A stretch of DNA of 64,000 nucleotides from Craspedostauros australis (lineage: Eukaryota; Bacillariophyta; Bacillariophyceae; Mastogloiales; Achnanthaceae), in contig JAMXDE010000028.1 in the NCBI GenBank assembly GCA_026770025.1, positions 124,001 through 188,000 on the forward strand. The letters run 5' to 3'. Within the stretch, counting starts at the first letter, position 1; every line of letters begins with the position of its first letter. Made by a program: the position numbers and the translations under genes. The notes under the pieces are model-generated. The model was not told the DNA's origin and searched no databases. It was given only the letters and a program-made list of their open reading frames with translations. Below, piece after piece: positions 41,046 through 54,021 of the stretch.

Positions 41046-42422
41046 ATGACGAGAACGATCAACAACAAAGCAGTAGCCGGATTCATCAAGGAGCTTGTCG
41101 GGCTGAACGAGCAGCAGATGTCTTTCATCACGAGCACTCTTGGACGCATCGACAATGCCATCCGCCTCACCGACCAAGAAATCGTGGACTCTTTGGTTCA
41201 CTCCCCATCTCTCAACGCCGTCAACATCGGTAACGTCATGCGCATCTTCGAATACGCACGTCACAACGCCGTCGATGACACAACGAACTGGGAAGCCATC
41301 CATGACTTCAACGAAGGTCGCAACTACAAGCTACCAACAATCGACTCGTCCGTGGCAATCTCAACGACCAAACTTCGCCTCGAGATGGACATGAAGCAAG
41401 CGGCCGCAGCCGTGCAAGCCAGTGAAATGGTTGTGCGCTCGCCGCAACGCGGAGGCGCAAGCGTGCGCTCTCCATCCACACCTACCAACTGGCGATACGA
41501 CAAGGTTTCAATCCCAGACCCTCTACCTTTCTCCGGTCTGAACGAAGACTGGCGTGATTGGAAGATATCCTTCGAGCGGTCCATGGTGACCACTCGATTC
41601 TCCAAGTACATGGACCGGGAGCGTCCAACTGGATACGAGCAACACGTCGACCGGCAGTTCCATTCAGTCATCAACGCATTGACCTACCAGGGGGACGCCG
41701 ATTTCCTTGTCTCAGCTCACCGCAACAGTGGACACGATGCATGGCAAGCATTGATTCAGCTCTACGAGTCCGAGGAGAATCAAGCGCAAACAGTCGCCGA
41801 GCAAGAAGTCTACCTGACCCAGCTCTCCTTCGACGGATCCGAGCCATTCACCAAGTACGTCAACGCGTTCTCCAAATCCCTTCAAGTCATGAAGGACAAC
41901 GGCAAGGAGATGACGGAAGAGCACATCATTGCACAATTATTCCGCAACATCCGCGATGAGCGCTACGTAAGCGAGGTGTCCCGTCTCCGCAAGGAGAAGC
42001 TCACCTTCGCTGAGATCCGCAAGGAACTCATGGAACATGACCGTGTGCTGACCAACATCGAAGCACATCAGTCTCCTCGGCGAAACCGCCGACTTCAAAC
42101 CAAGCAGGGCGGACGCAACGACCGCAAGCGACCACATGATGGCCAATCCGGCGACCGCAAATCCGCACCCGCATTTCGGCTGTCGGACAGCGTCTTCAGA
42201 CGCCTCCCAGCCTGCCAACAGGCACTCCTTGTGGAGGCCACGCGGTACTACCGCAAGAACGGGAAGAACATCGACGATGAGACCCTCAAGAAACTCAAGC
42301 CAGCGGAGTTCGCACAGAATCTCCAGCTGCCGCTCACACGCAGAGCAGCCAAGCGCGACCGGCCCCACGGGAGCCCGGCTCGCGACGGCAAGAAACGCGG
42401 ATCATACGGCGACAGCTCTTGA
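41046..42422 (+). mobile_element. gag-like frame of the copia element
   Basis: A 458-codon frame beginning MTRTINNKAV. The middle (FSGLNEDWRDWKISFE, and later a LYESEENQAQTVAEQEVYLTQ segment) matches the retrotransposon Gag/UBN2 type capsid domain of copia elements. The C-terminal part is basic, as expected of the nucleocapsid region. Confidence 0.85.
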
Positions 42423-42539
42423 CAACCAACGGCGGGCACACTTCGCCGTCAGTCTGAGGTTGCCATCCGTATCAAGCCCCGCGACTGTAGGGGGGAGACG
42501 CGTACAGCTGCAGAGGGACGGCCCAAGCGTGCACGCATT

Positions 42540-45500
42540 GTGGAACCCCGAGTGCCGCCGTCGAGCATAACCCACCCGCACGTCGAACACTGTCTTCGCA
42601 GGGCAAGAGTGATGGACGGTAGCCAGGGCTACATCATCTTGGACTCAGGGGCGGACGGCGACATCGTACATGCATCCGGATGGGTGGTGACCCGCAAACA
42701 CAAGCAGACTTTCCAAGCCCGAGGGGCAACAATGGAATCGCAAATCGAGACCTTCCAGATGGTCGACGCGGTGGCAGCATATGAATCACCCACAGGGGAT
42801 GTGGTTCTGATCAAGGCAAACTACGTGGCGCTCGACGAGCACCCAAGGCAGACGGAATCATTGATGAATACTCATCATATGCGCGCGTCCGGACTGAACG
42901 TCTACGATCGCCTACTTCAACACCAAGGGCAACAGCGCATCGCGTCAGGGGGGATCAGTATATCACTGGCCAATCATGACGGCAACACTCTGCGCATACC
43001 CATACGAAAACCGACGGCTCACGAGCTCGATAACACTACTAAGCATATCACGATATGCGACAGACACCGACGACTTCGACGTAACAACCAACGGGTTGAC
43101 TTCGGCGAAGTGTTCAAGCATCTTCCACAACAGGTGGTTGAGAAGACCATGGCGGCATCAACCCAGCTGGCGGACAAACCGATCGAGGCCGAGTCACGAC
43201 TCATCCCACGGCAATACCGTACACAGCGCGCAGGGGTACTGCAACCACACAGACTCCACGGGAGAGTTGACACAGATCCATTCTTTTCCACCATCCAGTC
43301 GATCCGACACTACAAATGCTTCCAGCTGTTCATACACAGCGAATCAAAGCTGATTTGGACCAAGCCACTCCGGCGAGAGGCGATGGCGCCAGGGGCGCTA
43401 ACCGACTTCATCCTCAACGTTGGGGCACCGGACCTACTCGTTTCCGACAACTCACAAGTACAATCGGGCAAGGCATGGAAGGCGGTAACATCCAAGCATA
43501 TGATCAAGCATTCGTTCACAACACCGATGAACCAGAACCAGAACCGAGCGGAACGAGCTATCGGCGACATCAAGCGGCACGCGTACCAACTCATTTGGGC
43601 GGCATCTGCGCCACTCGAATTCTGGTGCTACGCAGTGCAGCACGCCGTCGACGTTTGGAACTTCACGGCCAAGGCCAGCATCCAATGGAAGACGCCGATC
43701 GAACTTGCTCGGGGCAACACTCCTGACATCTCTATGTTTCGATTCACTTTCTTCCAGCCGGTGTGGTTCTTCGAACCGATGACGAAGTTCCCGGCCCATC
43801 CCTTCAAGCCAGGATATTTCCTGGGAATCGCATGGGATCATGGCGATCCATTCACATACCACATCTGGTCACCGAAGGCCGACGATATCAAGAAAGGCAC
43901 GGCGCTCGTCCGGAACATCGTGAAACCACGGATTCTGGAGAATGCAGAGGTGCCACGGATCACTGACGAGGAAATACAGCGGATCGCTCGACTCGACCTC
44001 ATACACTACAAGACCAGGGGCGCTTCGGGGGACAGGGCACGCGCCAAGACGATGCCAGCTGAGCTCGCTCGACAGGTCCGCGAGGCCATCGACGCGATTG
44101 CTGTGCGGTCAGGGGCGGCGGCCTGCATTCCGGAACCTGGACCTGAACGGGTCAGGGGCGTCGAGGTCGACGCAAATACTACTCCATCAGAGGATCAATG
44201 GTTTGGGCGGCCGAACATCGTGCCTGACGACGATGGCATGCGCGGACAGACCGCCGCTGGCATGATATCGGATGATGACGACGACGGCGACGACATTCCA
44301 GATGATGACATCTCAGTGGAGTCCGACGGCTCGGCGGCGGAGCCCATGCCGGATCCACCGGAGCAGCGGACTCAGGGGCGTCAAAGCTCTCTTGCAGAGC
44401 GCGAACACGATGAAATGTTTCAGAATCAGGTTGACAAGGTCGATCCGAATGAGCAAGACATCACCAGCATCATTGGACACAGCTTCCGAGACGGACATCT
44501 ACACCTTCACGCAAGGTGGGATAGCGATGACACACAATGGTTTCGATATGACATCCTACGGGCAGATCATCCGGAGCTCGTGGCTCGCTACATTGTCGCG
44601 AACAAGCCTACTCGACATGGACGGCACAATCGTCAATCGCAAACGATATTGAAATGGGCAACCCATGCACTACGAGCGATCAGACGGCGCATCCAACGAA
44701 TCGAGCGTACGCATCAATTCTCAATCGATGGCAACGACAACGTGACAATCATACGACGGGTCCGGCCAGGAAAGAAGAAGCAGAAGAAAGACTTCTTTGC
44801 AACTGTATTTCAATACGGAGTCGAGGTTCCACGCAATATGAGACACGCTTTGCAACTCGACCAGGCCAACAACAACGACTTATGGAAAGCAGCAGCCAAG
44901 AAGGAGATCGATGCACTCATCGAGCTCGACTGCTTCGAATTCCATCCGTCAACCCATCGACCATCAGCCGAATATCAGAGCACGAAGCTCAGACTCATCT
45001 TTGCAGTCAAGCAGGACCTGCGACGCAAGGCACGACTCGTGGCGGGAGGACACCTCATCGAGCTGGCAGACAACATCCGTGTCTACTCATCGACAGTCAA
45101 GTCGACCAGCGTGAGAATACTCGACGTCATCGCCGACGCGAACAAACTGGACCAGCTCTGCGGCGATGTCGGCAATGCATTCGTCAACGCATATACCAAC
45201 GAGAAGATATACGCAACAGCAGGCAAGGAATTCGACCACCGGGAAGGCCAGACAATCGTGCTCAAGAAAGCATTGTACGGGCTCAGATCCAGTGCACAAC
45301 GATTCCACACACACTTCGCGAATACACTATCCTCGATGGGATTCAAGCCATCACGACATGACCAGGACGTCTGGATCAGACGACGTGACGAGTCCGGATA
45401 TGACTACATCTGCACCCATGTGGATGACTTCAAGATCGTGGCAAAGGACCCACAGAAATATATGAAGTCCATCCAGCAGGTCTACACGATCAAGGACATC

Positions 45501-46508
45501 GGACCTCCCAAGTACTACCTTGGGAACGACTATTCCAGGAATGCCAAGGGCAAATGGAGCGTTGGATGTGACAAGTACATCGCCAACGCGCTGGACAAAG
45601 TCGAGCGCCAACACGGGCAGCTACACAACCAGCACGTTCCTATGCGGAACAAGGATCATCCAGAGACGGACGATACCGAACTACTAACACCTGACGAGCA
45701 ACAGCAGTTCCAGCAGCTCATCGGCATGCTGAACTGGGTCGTTCAGCTCGGACGTTTCGACGTCGCATTTGCAACTTCTTCACTCTCACGTTTCACTGCA
45801 TCACCACGCAAGGGACACCTTGTGCGAGCGCTCAAGATATGGGGCTACCTCAAGCACAAGGCCACCCTCCGCACACAGATCGACTCCAAGCCAATGATAT
45901 TCGACAACTTCCCATCGACTCCATCCAATCCGGAATTGGTGGCGCAAATGAAGGAGGAATACCCAGAAGCTATGGAGGACCTCGACAGCGGAGCTCCAGA
46001 GGCAATCTACCCGGAGCTGCCAATGTATGCATTCGTGGACGCGGACCATGCTCATGATCTGGTCACGCGACGATCCAACACAGGCATCATACTTTTCCTT
46101 GGCAGAACGCCTGTCTACTTTTCCAGCAAGCGGCAGACATCGGTCACCACATCGACATATGGCGCGGAATTCAATGCACTGCGCTCGGTGACTGAGGAGA
46201 TTATTGCACTCAGATATGCTCTCCGATCGCTGGGAGTTCATGTCAAGTCTCCAACCATCACATTCTGCGACAATAAGGCTGTGATCTCGAACACGACGAT
46301 CGCGGACAGCCTGCTACAAAAGAAACATGTGGCAATATCGTTCCACAGAGTGCGCGAGTCTGTTGGAGCCGGGATATTGGTCCCAATATACATTCCTTCG
46401 AAGCTCAACTTCGCGGATATGCTCACAAAGGCACTGGCACGGCCAGATCTAACCACTTTTGTCACAGCCCTGTTCTACGGAGGTCATCCTCAAGATCAAG
46501 GGGCGTGA
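42540..46508 (+). mobile_element. pol-like frame of the copia element
   Basis: A frame of about 1,320 codons in copia order. An aspartic protease DSGAD is near 42.64 kb; an integrase core is at about 43.26-43.76 kb (VSDNSQVQSGKAW, NQNRAERAIGDIKRHA). Reverse transcriptase is at about 44.95-45.48 kb (LYGLRSSAQRFH, THVDDFKIV), and RNase H at about 46.02-46.33 kb (FVDADHAHD, TYGAEFNALR). Integrase preceding reverse transcriptase defines Ty1/copia. The frame ends at the edge of the 3' LTR. Confidence 0.93.
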
Positions 46509-46664
46509 CAGCTTTCACTGTACTTCTTACCTCTTTACTAATCGTATTAATCAAATACTGGTCGGAGATTGTCCTCGGACAACTCACAATAAAACAACAA
46601 GAGCTCCGACCAGGGCACGCAACAACGGGCCAATCAGTCTCAGTAGTTACTTGCATGTTTGACA
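46506..46664 (+). repeat. 3' LTR of the copia element
   Basis: 159 bp, identical by eye to the 5' LTR, followed by the right GTTCC target copy at 46665-46669. Confidence 0.95.
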
Positions 46665-46669
46665 GTTCC

Positions 46670-47957
46670 TCTGGCTGGACCTTTCGTATCGGCCGTGCTC
46701 GTGTGAGGAGGTGGTACTAATGCGACCTGAGACACATCAGCAGAGTACTATGCTCTCTTAACACTCTCCAGAGTGCTCCATGCAACTGGCAACAACCTGG
46801 AGAATGAGGTGCGGTAGGAGAAAGAGGACACATTGGACAATCTCTGCATCCATGGAGCAAACAAGCATGGCAAGGAGGTCACTTTCTGCGAGAGGGAGAT
46901 ACCATAGCTCGTACAATCCCGACCATCTCAAGCACAAGGAGGGTTCCTCCACAAGAGGAGCATCATGCAGCTGCATACCGCAAGGGGCCTCGTGGGTCTT
47001 CGCCTCTCCATTCGTATAGTACGTAAGCCTGGATTGCATTCTTTGCCACGCGCAGCAGGGCCGAGTTCTTTGATGGACGAAAGTCGGGTTGCGCCAAAAT
47101 TGTCCGCACGGGTGAGATTGCCTGTACTGTGATGGGTTGAGCCAGGTTGGGTCGAGGTTCGTTGATCCAATCATTCGTTCGCCAACAAAGACCTGATCTT
47201 GCTCACTCTGGAGAGTGGGGAATCCAATCGAGATGGAGGATGCTACGTGTACGTTCGCTTGCTTCGCTCCTCATGAAGGGCAGGTGATTGCGATCATCCC
47301 ATGTGATGTGATCTGTTTGGCTCGTGGTTTCCAACAAGCACGACGACGACGAGCTCCGTGTTTTATGATCTATTCTATTATATTCTATTTACTGTACATC
47401 ATAGAATATAGTAGAATAGTAGATTGTACACGATCGATTCATGTTCTGAGCGCAGTGGCGCTGCGATGACATCTGTGCTTGTGTTTCGTGGAGTGTCTCC
47501 TCATGCAACAATACGCCATGCAACGCCTCGTGTCTCTACGGCCATGCGTCCATGTCATATCATGTGGTGCTGCACTTGTAGGTATGGTGCGAATACATGC
47601 AATCTGTGCAGATCATAGTGTTTTGCATGCTCCGAACAGGCAGGCTCTGAAATGAATAGACATAATGCAACCATATGCTCCGCAGTAGCGAGGAAGATCG
47701 TGAGGATGGGATGCAGGTAATATGGCGCAACTGCTACACGCACACATGTGAGACTTTGCACCTGCGCGCGGGCTCTGTGTTGCCGCGGAAGAGTGTGGTG
47801 CCATGCCAAGCCCGGACTCTTCTGCGGCAGATACTCGACACCGTACCTATTCTTCCGACTATTATATATGCTAAGTACATGGAATACGAGTATGTTCGAA
47901 GAGTGCAACTATGCCATGCGCAGTTTAGTATTGCGCTTGCTTTACTATTGTTTTTGC
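46670..47957. other. intergenic downstream of SEC61A, no supported gene
   Basis: GAGTAC occurs at 46743. A long AT-rich inverted repeat lies at 47370-47419 (separate entry). Frames up to 138 codons show no domain. Confidence 0.4.
47370..47419. repeat. 19-bp near-perfect AT-rich inverted repeat
   Basis: 47370-47388 (CTATTCTATTATATTCTAT) pairs with 47401-47419 with one mismatch (a G-T wobble), leaving a 12-base loop. It could be a hairpin in a transcript, a cruciform, or a tiny MITE-like remnant; no target duplication was found. Confidence 0.6.
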
Positions 47958-50366
47958 TTAGAATCCGAATGCGCCCATACCTTCTCTCTGCTCCTTGATG
48001 AAGGCTTCGTAGAACTGGAAGATGATGGTGACAGAGAGGAGGATACCTGTTCCGGTTCCGATGGCTCCCATGAAGTCAGCGATGACGGAGAGGGCACCGA
48101 TGCACATACCTCCGAATGCGGCTGCTGTTGGGATGTATCTGTTGAGGACGTGGATGAGAGCGGTGTCGCGGTGTCCCTTCATGACCATCTGGTTGTCGCG
48201 AAGCTGCTTGGCGACGTCGCGGGCGGAGGCTCCGGACACCTCGATCCAGGTCTTACTGAAGAGAGCGCAGGCGGTCAGGATGAAGACGAGGTAGAAGACG
48301 GCGTGGAATGGATCGTAAATGATCTCCGCGAAGGAAGTTGGCGGGGAGATGTAGTAAGCGATTCCTCCGACTGGGATCTTCTGGCCAGCGCTTCCCTCGA
48401 CGTCCTGCCACTTTCCAAGCAGACGAACCAAGATGTTCGTTGGGGCGCGGTTGTAGAGGAGCTGGGAGACGAAGTAAAGGTTGGAAACCAAAGCGGTTTG
48501 AAGGATGATGGGCATGTTGGAGGTGTAGAACAGCTTGATTGGGTAGTTGCCCTGCTGTCCGCGGTACTTCTGGTACTTGACCGGGAGATCGACGCGCCAT
48601 CCCTGGAAGTAGATGACGATGACGAAGATCAGCACGGTGGCCATGAGGTTGGTGAGGTTTGGAAGGTTCTGACGGTAGAGAGCCTCGCGGAGGGCGCGGA
48701 CCTTGTCGTTACGGGTGATGAGCAAGTGGAAGAGGGCGATGATGGCGCCTTCGAACTCGGTTCCACGTCCAGTGTTGATGGTGGTAGGGCTGAATGCCTT
48801 CCATACGATGGTCTCGCAAATGTTGGTCGCGATGAAGAGAGAGATACCGGATCCAAGACCGTACCCCTTTTGCAACAGCTCGTCCAAAGTCAAAACGATC
48901 AATCCTGCGCAGAACAGCTGGGCGATGATCAGAATGGCGTTACCGGCTCCGATGGATCCAAGGTCTCCGTACATTCCGCTGACGACGTAGGCAATGGCCT
49001 CACCGGTGGTGATGAGGATACCGAAAAGCTTCTGAGCTCCGCTGAAGAGGGCCCGATCTTCCTTGACGTTGTAGTCGACCTCGATAATGCGAGAACCGGC
49101 CAAGAGCTGCATGACAAGTCCAGATGTTACGATGGGGCTGATGCCCAGCTCCATGAGCGTTCCACGGTTGGATGCGAGGATGACGCGCATCCAGTAGAAT
49201 GGATCAGATGACTTCGCGCTTTGCACTCCATAGATGGGGATTTGGCAGCAGACAAGGAAAATGAACAGCGTGATGGTTGTCCAGAGAAGCTTTTCTCGGA
49301 ACGGAATCTGCGATCATCCAAGGCGTGCGGTGTTCGATCAGAGAGTGTGAGCCATCGTAATCGTCGAACGGGGTGACGCACCGATACATAGATGTACAGA
49401 TGCACCAATGTAATGTATTGGAGGAATTGATCGGATTGTTGTGTTGATTTGACGCCAAGGCATGGCATGGCGTAGTGCGGCATAGGTATGACGGTGATGA
49501 TCGTCAAGTCATGGTCACATCACGGCCATGCAGTTTCAGTGACGCCGGTAAGCCATGACGACAGTTGTTGATGTCGATGTTGCGTCGCGTAGTGCCACGT
49601 CGCACCAGCCATCGCAGGCGGTTGGAATGGAAGCAATGGAATGGAATCGGTTTGGTGAGTCGGTGGATGCATTTGAGACAGAGAAGAGTATGAATGGAAC
49701 CATGTGCGCAGTTGTTCACTGGGGCCAGGCTCGCGCGATGGAATAGGACGACGGTGGTTGTGGCAGGCAATGAAATGCAATTCGATGCCACGCTATGTGA
49801 GCCACGTATCCCACTCAGCCGCTGGCAACCAAGGGCGGACAGGAGTTGGGAGAGACCATTGCACACGGCCGATCCTTCATTTCGTTCCGAAAACAGTCGC
49901 AATCAGACGGATATTGGCGATTGTACATGATGAAACCACCTGCAGCCCTGCATTCTTCGTGGACCCTGCTCCTTCCACGCTTCAACCCACTTCCTGCAAT
50001 TCCAGTCGCAGTCGCAGTTGCCATTGCACCTGCAGTTACAAGCACAGGATGTGGATGCAGGAGTGCATGAATGCGTGTGCGGACGTAGATGTGGACGGAG
50101 GGTGGCTGTGTGGCGTGGGTCATTGTTTTTTGGGTCCTTGTGATGAGTCGGGTCACGAGTCACGGTACAAGTTGTACGCAATCCTGAACGTGCGGCTGAG
50201 CGAAGTCGGCATTTCGCGTGACCGTTCCGGGCAAGATCGTCGTCATCATCGTCATCGTGGCTGCAACACTGCTGCTGTTGCGCTTGCGGGTGCATACCTT
50301 GCGGTCCGGGCTGGCGACCTCAGGGAGGACGCACATGACCGGGCGGATCAGGTGAAGGAACCTCAT
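47958..50366 (-). CDS. SEC61A: SEC61 alpha, ER translocon channel, two exons
   Basis: The product is the pore subunit of the ER protein-conducting channel. The main exon (49307-47958) holds the multi-pass body, including [37 protein letters not shown] and [19 protein letters not shown]. Its frame lacks the N-terminus; I found this at 50366-50298: [17 protein letters not shown] then ASPDRK, matching the family start. Joining K to [20 protein letters not shown] restores the conserved PDRK-IPFREK junction. Donor GTATGC is at 50297 and acceptor CAG at 49310-49308, so the intron is 990 nt, long for this window. The total of 472 aa fits the usual length of about 475. Confidence 0.95.
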
Positions 50367-51268
50367 GGTGGAAGCGTTGTCGGTGGGTAGTTGATTTGTG
50401 GAGCCAACGACCTTTGTTGATGTGTTGCTGTTGCTTCTGCTGTCGTGGCTGCTGTTTGTTTGGTTTTTCTGCGCCCGTTGTTGGCGTTGGTGTTGCCGTT
50501 CCCCTCGTGTGTCACTGTGCCTCTGTGCTCTGCGCACACTGCCGCGAGTGGTTTGGGTTTCGCGCGGTGCGGTTTGTTGTCGTGGAGTTTCGCGAGAACA
50601 TTGCGTGTTTGTGTGTTGTGACCAACAGATGCCGTCTGTCCGCCCACTCTTCTGAGCTGTCCAGATGATGTTGGAAGCATCGAGTTGAATCATGGATAAA
50701 GCGTGAATCACGATCATTCCCGAACTGCCCGTGGTCCGATCGCCGACCGTCCTGATCTGTTCCAGTGAAAGACGACCAAAAACGATGCCTCCCAACCAAG
50801 CAAGATCTCGTCTCTTGAAACCGAACAACAAGAACGACAACAACGACAACAACATCACCACACACAAAGAAGCGACGGAAGATACGACCACACACCATCT
50901 TCTCCCTTCACCTGTTATTTCCACATCTTGACTGATCGGTGCCGTGCACATGCCATACCAATACGACTACGACTACATGCGTGGCTGGAGTTGATCACAA
51001 GTGCAAGTTCTGCAACATTGACAGCCGTGGCATCCATACTATTATCTGAGTTGCATACGACGAGAGTACTCATATAATACCATCCTCTACCATTCTCTGC
51101 ATACCGTGCTGTTCGCAGTACACTGACGATTAAGAGTACCATAACTCGTGTAGTGCAGTCAGTTCGGAGCCGCACAAGAGACAGAAGCATTCAATCAGCC
51201 ACAAAAAGTGGACAACTGCAAGCACAAGCACAAGCACGAGCTCCTCGCACAACCAACAGAGAAGCACC
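50367..51268. promoter_or_regulatory. divergent region between SEC61A and PRMT10
   Basis: About 0.9 kb between two start codons. GAGTACTC is at about 51064 and GAGTACC at about 51133. The stretch just before PRMT10 has repeated ACAAGC units, probably leader. No other gene is seen. Confidence 0.4.
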
Positions 51269-52899
51269 ATGACGGAGCCCAAAGCAGAGCCAACGGCAGA
51301 AGGGGCGACAGGAACGCCACCGCCATTCGCCAACACGTCGGGCAACGATGAGATCCCGTCGTTCAACGGCGATGCCAAGGCCAAGGCCACCGACTTTGCC
51401 AACTACTTCTGCTCTTACGCGCAGCTCTACCACCAAAAGCAGATGCTTGCGGATCACAACCGCATGGCGGCCTACCATGCAGCCATTCTGGGCAACTCGG
51501 ATGCCTTCAAGGACAAGGTCGTCATGGACGTCGGTACGGGTTCGGGCATCTTGGCGGTCTGGGCTGCTCAGGCTGGTGCCAGGAAGGTTTACGCAAGTGA
51601 GTTGCCCATTGCCTTCGTTGCTTCTGCTGCTGCTGCTGCTGGCATCTGTTGTATTGATCGTAATGTACCATTATATAACATTATATATTGTATTTTATAT
51701 TAGTATATATCGTATTGTGTTATACGTCACCGTCTCGCATTTGCTTCATCCCGTAAAATACTCACCGCAAAATCTCTCCCAACTCAACATGTGTACATAC
51801 CACACGTCTCTCCTGCATTCATGTATCTCTCTCATCCATCTTCTTCTCTGTGACGCCACCACAATTTTCTCCATTCCTCTCTCTCTCTCTGGCTCTTGCG
51901 TTGTCTACCACACCCTCAGTCGAGTACACTGACATGGCAAAGCATGCGGAGAAGGTCATGGAGGCCAACGGAGTTGGGGACATCGTCACCGTCATCCAAG
52001 GGGCCGTCGAAGAAATCGAGCTGCCCATGGAGAAGGACTCCTTGGAATCCGACAGCCCCGAAGATCACCCGCACCGCTGCGTCGATATCATCATCAGCGA
52101 ATGGATGGGATACTTCCTCCTCCGCGAGAGCATGATGGACTCTCTCCTTCGTGCGAGAGACAAATTCTTGAAGCCGGCAACCGGCCTCATGTTCCCGTCA
52201 CACACCACCATGTACATTGCGCCAGTACAAGATGACGAGGAGCGTCGAACGAACGGCACCGAATATGCCAACGCCATGTCCGACTGGAATGACTTCCAGG
52301 AAACCACCAAGCAGGTCTACGGCGTCGACATGTCCATCCTTCAAAAGGGCTTCGACAAGGAGCAGAAGGATTTCTACCTGTGGAGCTCAAGATGGACGGA
52401 GCTGCCACCGGAGGCCGTCCTGGCAGAACCAAAGGCCATCAAGCGGTACGACATGATGACATGCACCCTGCAGGAGGCCCGCGGCATCCCCGCCGATGAC
52501 GGCCACAACGACTTCGATTTCTCCATCGATGGATCGACTACGGCCGGTCCAATCTCGGGGCTGGCCGGTTGGTTCACAGCGGACTTCCAAAGCCGCACGG
52601 ATGAGGCCGGAGCAGCTGCGCCCAAGTTGTTGCAACCGGCCTTCCTGTCCACGGGGCCAGAAAATGGATACACACATTGGGGTCAGCAGACGTTTTACTT
52701 CCAATCCAGCATCCCCCTTCTCAAGGGCCAGACGACCCGCCTGAAGGGCGAGGTGGAGATGATGAGAACGAAGGAGAACTCGCGACTGTACAACTGCCGC
52801 ATCGCCTACACCTCCTCGCGAAAGAAGAATGAAGCGGACAAGGATGCGCCACCCTTGATGCAGAGCGAGCTGACGGAGCAAGTGTATCAGATCCCGTAA
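51269..52899 (+). CDS. PRMT10: protein arginine methyltransferase PRMT10, two exons
   Basis: The product (435 aa) is a type I arginine methyltransferase closest by motif to plant PRMT10. Exon 1 is 51269-51596 and exon 2 is 51920-52899, with a 323-nt AT-rich intron (donor GTGAGT, acceptor CAG); the join gives GARKVYA-I-EYTDMAKHA, as in the family. Key motifs are LYHQKQMLADHNRMAAY (helix over SAM), SAM motif I VMDVGTGSGILAVWAAQ, the double-E loop SEWMGYFLLRESM, and the THW loop in YTHWGQQTFYF. Plant PRMT10 shares the MSDWNDF and YGVDM stretches. Substrates are probably histone H4 and RNA-binding proteins, by family knowledge only. Read without splicing, the downstream frame starts inside the intron and is wrong. 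Confidence 0.92.
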
Positions 52900-54021
52900 A
52901 TGAATGGCATCAGCGTGGCATCACAGGATATCGAATGGCACAGAAATGACATGGTGTGAAGAATTTGGTAGAATATCACATTGCTCGTGTGTCATGGGCT
53001 GCTGTGGTACCTGCCCTTCTTCTCTGATTCTGGCACGGCACTGTCATCGAAATTGACACGGATTACCAAATAATGGCAAACTCCTCTACTCAACAAGTAC
53101 TAGTACTAGGACGAGCACAACTATGGTGTAATACTCTCGCAACCAGTCTGGGTACCCAACAAACAAATTGAACGTACCGTACTTTGATGCAGTTGTGACA
53201 CGGGAGAACAGTCGACCATGTTTTGTTTTTTCCACCAAATGTACCATGCGACTACAAAGGGTTGTATACGGGCTACCCACAATTGCGTAGGAATCATTGG
53301 GCTGTGAGTTTCATCCGAGAGATAGATAGGCGTTGGAAGGGAATGACTACATGGTGTTTCTGGTCTCTTGTGTTGCTGCGAAGTGAGCCGGTGACAGCCC
53401 TGCTGCCACTGAAAAATGTGAATGAACATACGCTTCCGCATACGCGACACCACATACGAGTACTGCCATCGTCATGTCAAGATCACAGTGCAGGATAGAG
53501 CACGAGGCAGAGTACTAAACTTGCTTGCTTACTTGTATGTTTGTTGTTTGTGCTTGCCAAGTGCTGATACGTTGTCTGTGACGAAACGTGGGCACTTCGC
53601 TGTGCTATGTCCAAGCAGACCGTGGTTGTTGCGTTCCTATCAATAAGCGTTGCAACTTTCCGCGCCGCTGCTGCAGCTGCTATTGTTAGTGTTGATGATG
53701 GCCACGGCGGTGATTTGATAGATTCTTGCATTGTGTTGTATTGCATTGCACTGCAAGGACCCGAAAGTGTACTCGTGTGCTGGTGGGCGGTAGGTTGAAC
53801 GGAGACGTTGAACGGAGACAATAACATTGAGGACATGGAGGATGATACTCGGTCAAATCCTGAAAGATGTGGTGGCATGGTGGGTAAGGCTCGGTTGAAT
53901 TGGAAGCAGGCTGGAAGGATTGAAAGATGGAAGGAAGGAGCGAACGAAGGCAGAGGAGCAACCGGTCTAGTCGCACGAAAGAAAGGGCAGTGCGCAAGTC
54001 CTCTCATCTTGCTCATTCTGC
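52900..54021. other. tail-to-tail intergenic region
   Basis: No gene supported. GAGTAC occurs near 53458 and 53510. Minus-strand frame 53483-54139 (218 codons) overlaps the end of the E2F gene and is unrecognised. Confidence 0.4.

Larger units (their letters stand above)
40592..46664 (+). mobile_element. Ty1/copia LTR retrotransposon, whole-looking, young
   Basis: A 6,073-bp element bounded by two 159-bp LTRs that read identical, each starting TG and ending CA, with a 5-bp GTTCC duplication outside. Inside are a gag-like frame and a pol-like frame with domains in copia order: protease, integrase, reverse transcriptase, RNase H. Identical LTRs and a perfect target duplication indicate a very recent insertion. 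It resembles the copia-like lineages known from diatoms. The leader carries an extra insert of about 220 bp (listed separately). It looks whole. Confidence 0.95.

Noticed and set aside
51597-51919. Coding continuation of PRMT10 exon 1 and an upstream start for exon 2
   Set aside because: The stretch is AT-rich, bounded by GTGAGT and CAG, and removal restores the conserved PRMT junction.
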